Source of the DNA: Cryptomeria japonica | Taxonomy: Eukaryota > Streptophyta > Pinopsida > Cupressales > Cupressaceae | DNA length: 64,000 nucleotides | Direction: 5' to 3' | Assembly (NCBI RefSeq): GCF_030272615.1 | Contig: NC_081412.1 | Coordinates: forward strand, 545,670,202 to 545,734,201 | Part shown: in pieces, positions 22,910-34,822 of the stretch | How positions within the stretch are numbered: the first letter of the stretch is position 1 | Layout of the letters: each line of letters starts with the position of its first letter | Program-made: the position numbers and the translations under genes | Notes under the pieces: generated by a model | Seen by the model: the letters and a program-made list of their open reading frames with translations, nothing else | Database searches by the model: none | Told to the model about the DNA's origin: nothing

Positions 22910-24191
22910 GCACCACCTTGTGATTCCAGTAACATTCAAAGCAAATCAGACGTTTAGTCATCAAGTGTAAGTCCCCTTGTGATTCCAGCAAAATCACATC
23001 ATACCACAGAGAGCTTATCCACACGTAGAGATCCTACAATGAAGAACCTTGAAGTCATCCTGATTGATCCTTTTCGCGATATCTTTAGCATTCAGAGACT
23101 TTATTCATGAGAGGATAAGGTACCCTTCAAGTATTTTATTCTGTGTTTGGCTGTGTACAAAAAAACACGTCAACAGTTTGCAGCAAAGATCCACATGGAT
23201 CGCATTTGGGATCCCAACCCTGTTAATAAATTTGAAGGGGAGTACTTGACGGGGAAAGGTAGATTGAGGAAAGTGAGAGGTAATTATAAGATGTTATTGT
23301 AGTTAATTAATTTTTAATCTTCAAAATAAATCGGTTGTAAGATGTCTATTTATTTTTTGTACAGTTGGTTGAGAGTGGGATGCACTGCATTTGTATATTG
23401 CAAACAATCTTGATTGGATGACAGTATGGATTGAACGTTGTCAACATTCTGGTTGCACATTAACATGGGAAGGTGTGGCTTCATTGGTTAAAGAAGCTCA
23501 TCCTAATGGAGATTCCAATGTTACACAAAGGGAAATTAATTTAGCATATGGTTTAAGAGATAAACAGATACATATAAATTTATTAATCACCCATATGTTT
23601 ATCAACTCACGATGCAATAATTTTTACATGTTTGAAATATTGCAGGTCAAACACCACAACATTATGTGCTGCAATGGTCATAAATTTTGCATCAAAAAGT
23701 TGGACGACATGAAGAAAACTTGTGATTCTGGGATAACTGTAGTCTTTGAGGTGACAAATATTTCATCGATAAATGACATACATCCTCAAGAGTCTCAAAA
23801 TCGATACTATGGCATTTTGGATGATATACTTGAGTGTGACTTTAATTCCTTCAAATTAGTTTTGTTCGTCATCAAATGGTACCGGATATGATTGAATAAA
23901 AATGATTTTAATAGAACTATTATTGAACATGATAATGGTTTTACAATGGTTAATACAAGGTCATTTGAACCAGTTGGGGATGAGCCCTATGTTCTTCCAA
24001 GCCAATGTGAGCGAGTATTTTACTCAGAGGTTCCACATAAACCGGGTTGGTCATTTGTTGTTAAACATGATCCAAGAGGAAGGCCGATAAAGTATAATGT
24101 GATGGAAGAAGAAGATACCGAAGAAGTAGAAGATGATGTAGATGATGATCATGATCGAAAGTTCCTTGATGATGATGAAGAAGAATAAGTT

Positions 24192-24332
24192 GATGATGGT
24201 GATGATGATGATGATGGTGATGGTGATGGTGATGGTGATGGTGATGGTGATGGTGGTGGTGGTGGTGGTGGTGGTGGTGGTGGTGGTGATGATCATGATC
24301 ATGATGATGAGTTGGATGAAGACGAAGATCAA
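24192..24332 (+). repeat. (GAT)/(GGT) trinucleotide array at the transposase 3' end
   Basis: GATGGT hexamers followed by a run of about twelve GGT/GTG units and then GATCAT repeats. In the transposase frame the preceding codons are acid-rich (DDDHDRKFLDDDEEE). The array therefore seems to have grown from GAT/GAA codons of the acidic tail. Confidence 0.9.
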
Positions 24333-25364
24333 TGACATGAATAAAATGTATGAGGTATGCGATTAGTATACCATCTATTTAATATTGATTTCTTGATAGA
24401 AAGTTATTTGACTTTAATGGTTACATAATAAATTTATTATGTTTTGAATTCTAATGTCATTACATAATTAATTCATGATGCACCTATTAATGTTTTTAAT
24501 TCATGTTCCACCTCTAGCAGGTCCTAATAGTAGAACTATGCCACCCCGAGGAGATGGAGATAGGGAGAGTGACTATTTATGTGACATTTTTTAAACTTTG
24601 TGTTTATTTATGGAATTTAGATTGTTTATTAGGTATGTGATGGATGTTGATTTAAAATACATATGTGATGGATTACATATTTATGATAATACATGTGACA
24701 TTTTTTTAACTTTGTGTTTATTTATAGAATGTGGATTGTTTATTACCTATGTGATGGATGGTGATTTATGATACATATGTGATGGATTACATGTTTATGA
24801 TGACATATATGTGATGCTTATGATGCTCAATTACATATATGATGATACATATGTGATGCTTATGATGCTTATGATACATATGTATTTATTGTTTATCAAC
24901 TTACAAATGTAATGCTTATAATGCTCAATTGATGGTGCAGATTTCATATACATTGTATATATTTTGTGTGATGTTGTCACCCTTGGTGGGAATAGGTCAT
25001 TGACTCCAGACATCGTCAACCCTTTAGTTAAGGATCCTGCATAGTCTACATAAACTAAAGGTAAGGAATTAAAAAATTTACAATGATTATGATGACAACA
25101 TATTTTTTTTATTTAATACCCTTTTTGTCTACAAAATTCATGTTGTTCATGTTGTGTACTATGTAATTTTTAGCTAACATAAGATAATTGAATTACATGT
25201 GCAGGAACCTGAACCCCTTTGACGAGGATCCTACATAGTCTCATGGATCGACAGGTATAAGTCAATACACCCTATAGAAACAGTTTATTTTTTAAAAATT
25301 ACTTGGAAAACAAACTTCCTCCATTTTTCAAACCTTGACATTAGCAGCAAATCTAATATAGTTA
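24333..25364. other. Intergenic region of the CACTA element
   Basis: AT-rich, with a 127-bp tandem duplication (24579-24830). Two exon-like segments near 24990-25060 and 25205-25255 share a motif (gaggatcctacatagtct / aaggatcctgcatagtctac), each followed by a GT donor-like site. No domain is recognisable. Confidence 0.4.
24579..24830 (+). repeat. Tandem duplication of about 127 bp
   Basis: 'aactttgtgtttatttat' followed by 'attgtttatta', 'atgtgatggat' and 'acatatgtgatggattacat' occurs twice in a row. The copies differ at scattered bases. Confidence 0.75.
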
Positions 25365-26254
25365 TCAACACTTGAGGCCCTAGTTGGACTTATTCTAATT
25401 TTAATGTCAACATCAACTTTAGGGCCGACTTCTTCATCAACATTACCCTCATTTGCAAAATATCTCTCATTTGATGGAGTGTAGGTACCACCAAATAGGT
25501 ATTTGTCAGATGTGTCTTCCTCGAGTGAGGGAAATGTAGGAATAGAAAATGAAAGTGAGACATGTAGTAGGTCTATAATAGGGAGATCAACTAGAGGTCA
25601 AAAGATTAGAAGAAAATTCAATAAACGCATGGAATTTTTTCTTGCTCAAGGGGGGTCATGTTCTTATGATGATGAGACCAAAGATAACATTGAGGTGCCC
25701 TTGAGGTACAAACATCTATAGAAACAATGGGTAGCCAAGGAACTTCCTCCAATAAACATTGATTTTTGTGTTAACGATAGGATATATCACATAGCACCTT
25801 CGTTGTTACATGGTTTGGGCCTATTTTCCATGGACAACATAAAGGTCTGTTACAACAAACTTGCTGAATTGATAGAGTTTGTTAGAACTTGTTACAATTA
25901 CAATAATTTGATGAAGATTGTTCGATATAAAAAAGTATGCGTAGGTATGCACTGTCAGCAAATTATATACAACAGAAAGATAATGATCAAAGTAAACAAG
26001 TGGCTATATACATTGATGGAAGGCCAAAAGCAATAGGGAATATTGTAGGTTTAATAAATAGTACGTGACCTGGGTCAACTAATAAACAACCCAATTGCAT
26101 ATTTGAGGCGAGCGAGGGAAATCATGTATTTCTATGTGTGATAAAATCACTAAGTGCAGGGGAAGAGCTGCTAATCGATTACAATTCGAATAGTATAGAT
26201 ACAAACAAAGTTACTATCATGGGGGTGGTACATACTATATACCATTTAAATTAA
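25365..26254 (+). pseudogene. SET-domain-like reading frame inside the CACTA element
   Basis: The frame reads an S/T/E-rich and basic N-terminal part (RSTRGQKIRRKFNKRMEF), then INIDFCVNDRIYHI, then APSLLHGLGLFSMDNIKV, which fits the opening of a SET domain. After a frameshift at an A run near 25930 it continues RRYALSANY and IYIDGRPKAIGNIVGLINST. It ends with QPNCIFE, VFLCVIKSLSAGEELLIDYN, which matches the closing SET signature (N-C, then GEEL.DY). SET domains transfer methyl groups from S-adenosylmethionine to lysine, usually in histones. Stops at positions equivalent to TAG, TAG and TGA plus the frameshift make it non-functional. One TGA is explained by CGA to TGA. It lies between the two transposase-type genes. 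Whether it is a captured host gene or a regular CACTA component is unknown. Confidence 0.65.
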
Positions 26255-26366
26255 CCAACCTCCAATTAATGACTCCAATATACCATTTTATTATGAAGTT
26301 TTTTTGCTAAGTCTATTGGTTTCATTTTGCTAATGTTTTTATATTTTTTCTTTGTCACAGGGCAAC

Positions 26367-29275
26367 ATGGATCCATCACATAGCACAGACAAGGATGTAG
26401 GTCATGGCACTTCTACCGAGTAGGTAAACCTCATTGTAATTGTACAAATTAGATAGAAGCAAACTATTACATTATTATATTATTTTCTTGAGTGTTTTAG
26501 AGTAATTTTGTAATTGTTAATGATATTCTTTTCACAGACGGATGTTCGGGGAAAGGGAAAGGGAGTTGCAGTACCTGAGCACCTCTCTAGGGATGTGGAC
26601 ACATTAGGATTAAGCAATGATGACATCACAAATTCCACAAACCCTATAGATTTGATAAAAAAGTCTATTAGAAAAATTAGTAGAGAGATTGTTGCTTTGG
26701 AATTCGTGGAGCCTTAGACTGATGAAATACGAGAGAGGGTGCAAAAATTGATGCGGACAACAAAAAACTTGCAAGTAAGTAGTAATGAAAGCTTTAATTA
26801 TAACAAAGGTTCAATAATAGTTTATATTTTATACTCTTTTATGTCATTAACTAAAATATGTACGTGTTGTTTTAACATCAATTTATGCGTCCTCATCAAC
26901 CTAGTGGCCATGATCAGGGTATTGTAGGTAGTTCAGGTGATGACGATTTTCTTGGCTTATCACTTTGAGTACCCAAAATATATCATACTTGATACTATCA
27001 TTGTTCATAATAAAGGTTCATCCTTGTTTACAATTCTTGCACTTTACATATATTTAATGTTTTATATATTTAATGCATTATTCTTTAGGTGTTGTTCTTG
27101 TGCAAATGTCATCAACGCCTCATCAGAGGTTAGCCTCACCTGTATTGTTGACTGCAATATCGACGACACGCAGCATGCAGGCATCCTCTACTACACGTCA
27201 TATTGGCCCACCCAATGTTGGTAGATCCCTCTTTTGCTCTATCTTCTGTTATGTGTTTATTTCCCTTCAAGCGTTCTTTCTTGGGGGCATTTCATAGTGG
27301 ATTCATTTTCTACAATAGGAGATGCACATGAGGATGTGTCAGAGGTGACTACTGCTGATCACATACCATCATTTCCTAGATCTTCTTGTATTGCTAGTAT
27401 GGGAATGTTGCAGGCCACATTGGTGGTGAGCGATGAAGAAATGATTCCCTTAAAGATATAAAAGGTTCCAGGTACTTTAAAATTATTATTATATATAGTC
27501 TAATTGTAATTTACTTTCTGATCACTTGTTTTGGACTAATGATCCCATGGATTTTTTGCAGGGAATGATATTTTTTATAAAAATCTTAATGACATTTCAT
27601 TGCAGATATTTGGGCCCACCATACATAAAAGGTGGAACATCATATGTGAACTAACTCTAATCCACTATTTTGATTTCATATCATTGCTAGAATACTTTTC
27701 CTTTGATCCATTTCTTGAACTATAATAAATATAGCTTCAGTTCATTTCTGAATCTAACAGGTTTGTTTTTACTTTAAAAGGTGGAATGACCAAGAAAAAA
27801 GGTTAAAAGATGAATTGGCAAACTGTATGGTTGATTTGTTTGGAAATAACACATTCAAAAAAACCAAGCTCCTTGAAAAAGTTGGCACATATCTAAAGTA
27901 TGTGAGGGACCAATACAGGACCCATTTAGAGAAGAACGTAAAGTATGAGCGCCCCCCCATGATTCCAGAGAGGGAGTGGAAGGACCTGATTTTGGATGCC
28001 AAGGAGAGAATTGAAAGGAAAAAAGGAAATACACCAGTAGACGCAAAAAGAAGGTATGGGATACTATTAAGAATGTAATTATGTACTAATTAATTACTCT
28101 TTCTATTTATATAATCTAACATATTTCAAACTTTTCATAGACTGAGTGACATGTCAAAGACAACCAAGGAAAGACAAGAAAAGCACGAGAAACACAAACT
28201 CGGCTCTGGTGGTTATATAAAACTTGTTGCACGAATTGTAAGTATCAGCAAATGAAATATCACATCAAAATATTTATAAATTGCAAACGATTTTTTTTTT
28301 ATCAAATAATGCAAGCAAAATTCACGATACCAAGCAAAAATGCAGGGCTCTGAATTCAATAGAGCACCCACAGAAGATGACAAGAGAATTGCTTGCTAGC
28401 AAGAGTATACAATCGTGGTTGAATTGCTATGAGAATTGAGTGGGCAAACACAAGATCCTGGTGCATCCATCACACAGGTAAATAAGCTAAATGAAAATTC
28501 TTTCAAATTGAATACTTTACCAATAATCTAATTGATGTTGAGTTCCAACATAAAGTGACGATATCTTTTTTAAATAAGCAAGCAATGATAACAATGCGCA
28601 TGACATTGGAATGCAGCCTGCTAATCATGAAACACAACTTGCACATGATGGTCTGAATGTGCATCCCAGTAGTGGAGGTATTCATTTGCTATTCAAATTT
28701 ATTTATGTAATTATTAATATAATTAAACATCTTAAATTGTAATTAGTGTAGTAATTAATGTAACCTTTTTTGTTAATATTTTAGAGCATGTAGTCGGTGG
28801 TGACCAAGTGGAGCATGATCCGGGTACACAACATCAGGAACATGATGTTCTTCAATCAGGTAAAGAGGACCACTATTATTCCTTTAAATAAATTTAATTG
28901 CAATTGTGTTCAACATTAATGTAACCTTTAGTATTTAAACTCTAGAGGATCTAGATGGTGCTCAACATGTTGAGGTTGAGGCTAGACAAAATGATGTGGC
29001 CCCATCAGGTAAAGAGCGCCACAGTTATGTTCTTTAAATTAATGAAATACGTGTAACAATAATAATAAAATGTTTTGAATTTAGCCCATTTCTTTGTTAT
29101 TGCAGAGAACCCCCCTTCACTTCAGTGTCCTCGTCCTTAGTATAGGACTAGGCATACATCAAGATCACAATCAGAGGGCAGAACAACTAAAGAGGAGGGA
29201 AATGATGAAGAAAATAATGTTCTGCTTAATCTTTACATAGCTTCAAAGAAAAAAGAAAAAAAGAAATGGTTGTAA
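26367..29275 (+). pseudogene. Second CACTA gene, Transposase_24 / TNPA-like
   Basis: The start at 26367 gives MDPSHSTDKDVGHGTSTE, then a TAG next to a donor-like GTAAAC. Later exons include TDVRGKGKGVAVPEHLSR (26535-26775), a Ser/Thr/Pro-rich part (27090-27460), and the core at 27780-28060. The core has charged, helix-rich sequence including WKDLILDAKERIERKK. It continues LSDMSKTTKERQEKHEKHK and KLGSGGYIKLVARI (28139-28240), as seen in plant Ptta/En/Spm (Transposase_24) proteins. Short exons follow, each ended by GTAA-type donors, to KKKEKKKWL at 29275. The protein would bind subterminal repeats and assist excision. Several stops read as CAG to TAG. Exon limits are approximate. Confidence 0.65.
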
Positions 29276-31626
29276 TATACCTTATTTGATAATGACCGAT
29301 TTTTATGTGTTAATGAATGTAATTATGTGCTAATGAATGGTTATGAATGATATGTGTTAATTAATATTGATGAATGTTGTGTGTTAATTAATGTTAATCA
29401 ATGTTATGTGATATTAATGAATAAATGTTATATTTTATTATTGGTAGAAAGAATGAATGAATGTTAGATGTTAACAGGGAATTTAGAGTGATGTTAGGGG
29501 GGGGGTGGGGTGGCAAATGAGCTTCCACCTTCACGTGGTTGGCCCTGTTAAGTAGAGAATATTAAACTATTCTTGAAATGAAGCGAATCTCAATAAGGTA
29601 ACACACTTTTTAATATTTCATTATGTTTCACAATTAATCTTATTGAATAATGTATATTGAATCTTAATTGCAGGGTCCAATAGAGCCAATATGAACAACA
29701 ACACCACAAGTTGTTGGGTATAATGAACTCCCATATTGTATTGTATGTACACTAACAATATGAGTTGCTTCTAGTGTTGATATCCATGGTGGGACTGCAA
29801 AAGTTATGAATATGCCTCATCCTTGTAAGTTTTTATATTAGTTGACATTTTCTTTAGCATTTTTGAATTTTCCTTATCATTTTAAGTCTAACCACTTTTA
29901 TATGGAATTTTATTGTTCTAGTTTTTTACTATCTACTAAACATTACTGATACAAGGACTTGCATTGCATCCATTTTTTCAATTAGGTATTATAAAGGGTA
30001 GGTTGTATTTGTAAATGTCTCTTTGAGTTCATCCAAATTTTATAATTGTTTCCTCACATCTCGTTATTGCTTCATATCTCTATGTTCTATGAGGAGAACA
30101 CCTATGTTTTTCTTTTCCAATCCTCTAAGACGGTTTATGACTGCTAATAACTGTATATTTTATTCATTTTATATTATCTTAGACCCATGATAATAGTGAT
30201 CTTTTTTTCCCTTATCAGTGTATTTTTTATAAGGCTATGGACTATCCATGAAGAATTGTTGTAGCAGTATTTCATTATTCACTGTGTTGGACTTTGAACT
30301 ATTTATAAATTCCATGGTTGCAAAATGTCCTTAGACTGCTAATCCTATGTTGAAGTTGCTCCTTTGAAGGCATTTGGATTGAAATATAATCATGATCGTT
30401 ATTCTACTACAATAAAACATTGTGACAAACTCTTTGATGGCTATCAATACATTATTCATTCTTGTTATATCATATGACTATGAAGGATACCTCCACAATG
30501 GTGATTTTTTATTAGTTATAATGCTATAAATTCCAATGTCCTCATTAATATCAAGATTCCTTTCTAAGACTATATTTTTCATTGTATTTACTTTGATGCG
30601 ATTGTCTTGATGAATGGAAGATTGTGCTTTGCATCTTAAGTCATTATTTCTCTCTTGGTTGTTTTCCAGTGAATGGACTGTGACCTTTTGTATAGTGATC
30701 ATGATAATGGTGTTTGCACCTAATCCTCTATACATTACTGATCTCCTGGTTTTGGAACCCTTAGCCATTGTAATTGTTGCTTTTATGCTTTTGATGTACT
30801 TGACTTTTGGACTGTCCTTTAACTATTAAGTGTGGGACTTTTTTTTCACCATTGACTGTCAAATGATCTAGACAATATTGTGCTTGCGATACTGCCATGA
30901 CTAGGCTCTAACCCTGTCTTTTCAAAAAAATGCCTTCATGATTGTATTCTACCTCCAATCTATGGCTTTTGTGCTGCTCTACAATCTAGACGACCTTCTT
31001 TTTGGTGTTTTCTCACTCTCCAAGGCACTTATTGTGACTCATAATACTGTATTTTGCTTGTGACTTCTAATGCTTGTGACAAATATACACCGTGCAATGA
31101 GTCTTCCATTGTGTTTGGGCTTATACTATCATTTGTGTCATTGATTGCTATGAATGCTCCTCATGCATGATCTTTTCATTGGCACTGTGTTGATACCGAT
31201 ACATTCACTGTTGCATGCTCTTAATCCAATATGGCTGCCCTATAGCATCATTGGGACTGTTATAGCTATTTATCTTCTGTAATAATGTATCAATAGAATA
31301 GATGGATATAAAGTTCTTATCTTGCTATAATTGTACATTGGACAGTGTTCTTTGACTCCACAGTTGCTCTGTGTGAGGATTATTATGACTATGTTGCTAT
31401 TACTTGGTGATTCATATGGACTATTATTTAGGCATTCTCCTTATCATTGTTGTATGATCTACATGGTTGCTATCTTATATTTATCAACCAATCTTAGATT
31501 TTCCCTTGATGATCATGTATTTTATTGCTATTTGTATTCCCCATAATTTGAGTCTTTCTCATACTATTTTTTATACGCTTTCTCATCGCCTAGACTAATG
31601 CATAAAGTTATATCATAAGCTAGAAA
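29276..31626. other. CACTA right arm, no recognisable gene
   Basis: T-rich sequence with short frames only. It includes a G run near 29498-29515 followed by an exon-like segment around 29670-29830 that may be a last, unassigned exon of the preceding gene. I see no domain, TIR pair or LTR pair here. Confidence 0.35.
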
Positions 31627-32260
31627 ATGAAGCTTTTTCTTGCCCAAGAACAAATGATGGAAGACCAGTCAATGTTTTCAATTCCTAAACAAACACCTCT
31701 TACAGTGGTGGATCAACCTATGAAGGAGGAGAAAGTACAAGTTTCCAAGCTTCAAGCAAGGTGAACCTCTTGAATCCTCAAGTGTCCTAAATTTGAATTT
31801 CCAAGTTTTAGAAGAGGTAATTTTCTATTGCAAGAACATGTGCCTACTCTAATCCACCCAGTTACACCACAAATGCAGTCCTCTCCAAATCCTGCATTTC
31901 TTCAAGAAATCCAACAAATTCCCCAAGAGTCCAAGTTACCAAATCTGCCTTCTTATCCTATCACTATTCACCTTTATAAAGGTAAAACAATTGTTTATCA
32001 AAAAAGTTGATTTAGTGAGCAGAATAAGGAAGTTTTTGAAGTAAAAAGGGGATAGATTTCTATTAATGAACTTCCTTACAATGTGAAAAAAGAAAAAGAG
32101 GATGATGAGCATGATCAGCTAGGACAAAAAGCTCAAAAACAAGTAAGATTTTTTGAATATGAAGTTTTGACTTATTTGTTTGATGAACGTCCATGTTTTG
32201 TTGAAGATGAGGAAAATGTGCCAATTCTTGTGTCAACAAATCAATTGGGACAATAAGATA
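31627..32260 (+). pseudogene. Unrecognised acidic, glutamine-rich coding remnant
   Basis: From the ATG at 31627 (MKLFLAQEQMMEDQ) a frame can be followed with frameshifts and stops to about 32260. It contains hydrophilic text such as PNPAFLQEIQQIPQESK, KEKEDDEHDQLGQ and LFDERPCFVEDEENVP. Similar composition continues weakly to about 33090. It resembles a decayed gag-like or other repeat-derived protein, but no family motif is seen. Confidence 0.3.
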
Positions 32261-34817
32261 ACAAGTAATAAGGGTGTGGTGAAGGAGAAGGGTCTATAAT
32301 TTGGTTTGATAGACTACCTTCTTTTGTTGAGAAAGAAGAAGAGAATGTTTTCATCTCAACATCAACAATAAGTTTGGGATAGTGATAGCATACTAAGCAT
32401 TGTGATGAGGTGTTGGGAGTGAAGCTACTTGTGTAGAAGAAATCAAAGATGGTTCTATTTTGAAGTTCATAAAGCTTGAAGAGAGTTTCTATGAAGTTAA
32501 AAACAATCCTCTTATACAAAAAGAAAAAGAAGACCTTGAAGAAGATGTGTTTTGGGATGAATTACAAGCATTTTATTTGAATTTAGATACCAAACCAGCA
32601 ACTCATAAATCAAAAAATCATTAACAACATGAACAAGAGGAGAAGTTAGCCATGTTTCCATCAAATCAGTCACATGAATCAAGCCATTCCAATCAGCAGG
32701 GTGATAAGGCAACACTTCACAAGTAGGAGACCAATATTGGAGTTTTAAGATTTTTAATACAAGGGTATCCTATCAAACATCTAGCCATGGTGGAGGCTAG
32801 TAAGACACCACAAGTCATGCTCGCAACCAACCATGAGGTTACAACTGAAGAGGAGAAAAACCAACTTACATATCCAGTCTAAAATAGTAACATGTACAAC
32901 CAATATAAGTGGGTAAGTGAATTTTATTTCTTTCTTCAAGAGGCATTACAACATCTGGTTAAACATTCATCACTTCTTCATCTCCTCTTGGCTACTCATA
33001 AACATGTGAAGTATTATAAATTGAAGAGAAAAGGTAGCAATTTCAAAGAACTAGTTAATGATTTGTTTGAGCTTCATTACTATTTGTTAGAGTAGGTTAG
33101 GATAGTCTTTTAGTCAGAATAAGTGTTATCACACAAATTGTTAACTATGTTTTCTTCCAAGTGTTGAAGCACAGTTAGTTGTTGGTTTTACTCTTTTTAA
33201 TTATTTTTTGTTTAGTTAGTTGTTCAATGGTGCAAACAAATAGTTGGTGTTGTTTTAAGGGGTCTTGGTTCATTTTGAGGGTTTTAAAAGGTTTGAAAGT
33301 TCCTTCAAAATTAAAGGTTTGATAAAATGTTTTTTCTTTTAGAAGTGTCTTGAGAATTTAATAAGATTTCTTAAACCTTAAAAGTGCCAAAAGTATCAAA
33401 GAACCATGGGCATGTTTCAAGAGAAGGTTTAATTCTAATAAGACGAGTTGAGCTATTAGGCTTTCATTACGAATTATGTCTTTTTTCGCAAAGCTTTGCA
33501 AGTGTTGTAGCATCTAGGTTTTTTGAAAACATCACAAGGAGTATTAATGGAGTTTGGATCTATGATATCATCTTCAACAAGGAGCGTGCCTTCTATGTTA
33601 CATATTCATTGTTGTTACCAGATTTTAACACCATAGAGGACAGTTTCAGGTTAGTTTCACATGGAGATTCATGCATCATGAGCACAAGACATGTGGGAAT
33701 GTTTGTTTGGTCCCTTAAAAACATCCGTCTTTAACCATTCAATAACATGTAGGGGTATCTACGTGAGAAAGCTTTGTTGTATAGAAAGTCATGTCTATTA
33801 TGATGAAAATATTGCATCATTTTTATTGTTATAAGAGAATGCATATAATCTTCATTACTAGTTTCTTTTGATAAGATCTACTATTGTGCATGCAAGGAGA
33901 AAGTGTTTATGAGGAGTTTTAGAAAGTTTTGTAATGTAAAGTAGTAGAGAGAGACCCATGAGTCAAAATTATCATCAACATAATTTATTTTGAGGATTTT
34001 ATGTTGAAAGTGTCACACCATGTTATAAAAGACCCTTGTCTAGACCTTGTTGTTGTATGGGTTTTATGGATTTAGTGAGAAGATTGTTAAAACCCTTACT
34101 AAACCTTATCATAGTTTGGATTTTCAATGAAGACTTTCAATATGAAATGTGTTATAGGATATTTAAATAAGTCTCAGATAGTCATAAAGTGCATAAGTTT
34201 GAGGTTGTGTCACTATTAGGATTCCATATGATAATGAGCATTGAAACCTTTTAGAAACCTTTCCCATGTGTATGATGTTGTCAAGTTTTAATAGTCTCTA
34301 CAACTTTGTGGTTTGGCTTGTCATACAATGTGTTTTGCTGTGTTGTACAATCATATTGTCAACAGTCAATGATGAATACATGGCATGGTGAGGTTACAAT
34401 AGGGTTGTTAAGTAGTCATAAATTGATCTCTTTTAACCTTCTTGAGGATTTCATGCCATTTCCCAAGTCATATAGAAAGTAATACAAGACATTGACATGT
34501 ATATTGAGATATCAACCAACATTAAAGGATTGCCACCTAGATGACAATGAAGGAAAATACGATGATAATTAAGACAACTAGGGTTGTGATGAATCCTACT
34601 CCTAGATTAGAGACTAACTTAGTAAGCCCTTTGCTAGCCCATAGAGGTAGGGCCCATCCACTGTAGAGAGTTCTAACTAATTGCATTTAAAAGTATTCTT
34701 GGTTCTTTGTAATGTTCCTAGTGTGCAACCTTTTCTTGCAAGTACTACTTATAACTAGGAGAAACATCGTGAGAAAAGGATGTCACCTACAAATTTTTGG
34801 TTTTATAACGTACAATT
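32261..34817. other. Decayed sequence with no assignable feature
   Basis: It holds a 116-codon open frame at 33384-33734 (GTG start, no ATG), with a segment SFASVVASRFFENITRSING, and scattered shorter frames. Nothing links them to a known family. This block forms the left flank of the Tat/Ogre-like insertion at 34823. Confidence 0.3.
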
Positions 34818-34822
34818 CAATG

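Larger units (their letters stand above)
22026..23175. mobile_element. 1150-bp inverted-repeat element inserted in the transposase
   Basis: Its ends are 131-bp inverted repeats (22026-22156 and 23045-23175) with only a few mismatches. They start TGTTGACG and end CGTCAACA. The five bases GTTTG flank both sides (22021-22025 and 23176-23180). Deleting it with one GTTTG rejoins the transposase frame (MVYIF, stop, YLPKFAAKIH), which proves the boundaries. TG...CA ends with a 5-bp duplication are typical of LTR integration, yet the long inverted termini are typical of foldback or MULE elements, so the class is uncertain. The interior has no coding region and contains two small tandem repeats. Confidence 0.85.
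18987..24188 (+). pseudogene. CACTA TNP2-type transposase gene (decayed, with introns)
   Basis: The encoded protein would cut and paste the transposon by binding its terminal and subterminal repeats. Exons in order: N-terminal MSDNISEQQNKETIARLW (18987); an acidic stretch (19294-19600); the Transposase_21/TNP2 core at 19745-20305 (ACPNDHIIYH, LVADGVNPFG, NNNIPPWM) and 20401-20960 (YIEPLIDELLELW, TKGKFACLVC). Next come the DUF4218-like part at 21255-22020 (KTHD*HTFIK, GPIHIRSIWMDERHL, HLEGSMVEGY) and, after an insertion, 23176-23280 (IWDPNPVNKFEGEYL). The C-terminal DUF4216-like part lies at 23640-24188 (RYYGILDDILECD, FYSEVPHKPGW). GT...AG introns fit at about 19192-19292, 19656-19746, 20306-20400, 20582-20664, 21424-21528 and 21611-21711. 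Frameshifts, stops (one TAA for CAA before YLPKF) and a 1150-bp insertion make it a pseudogene. Confidence 0.9.

Noticed and set aside
24051-24366. Minus-strand Thr/Ile-rich frame and plus-strand Val/Met-rich frame
   Set aside because: Shadows of the GAT/GGT array.
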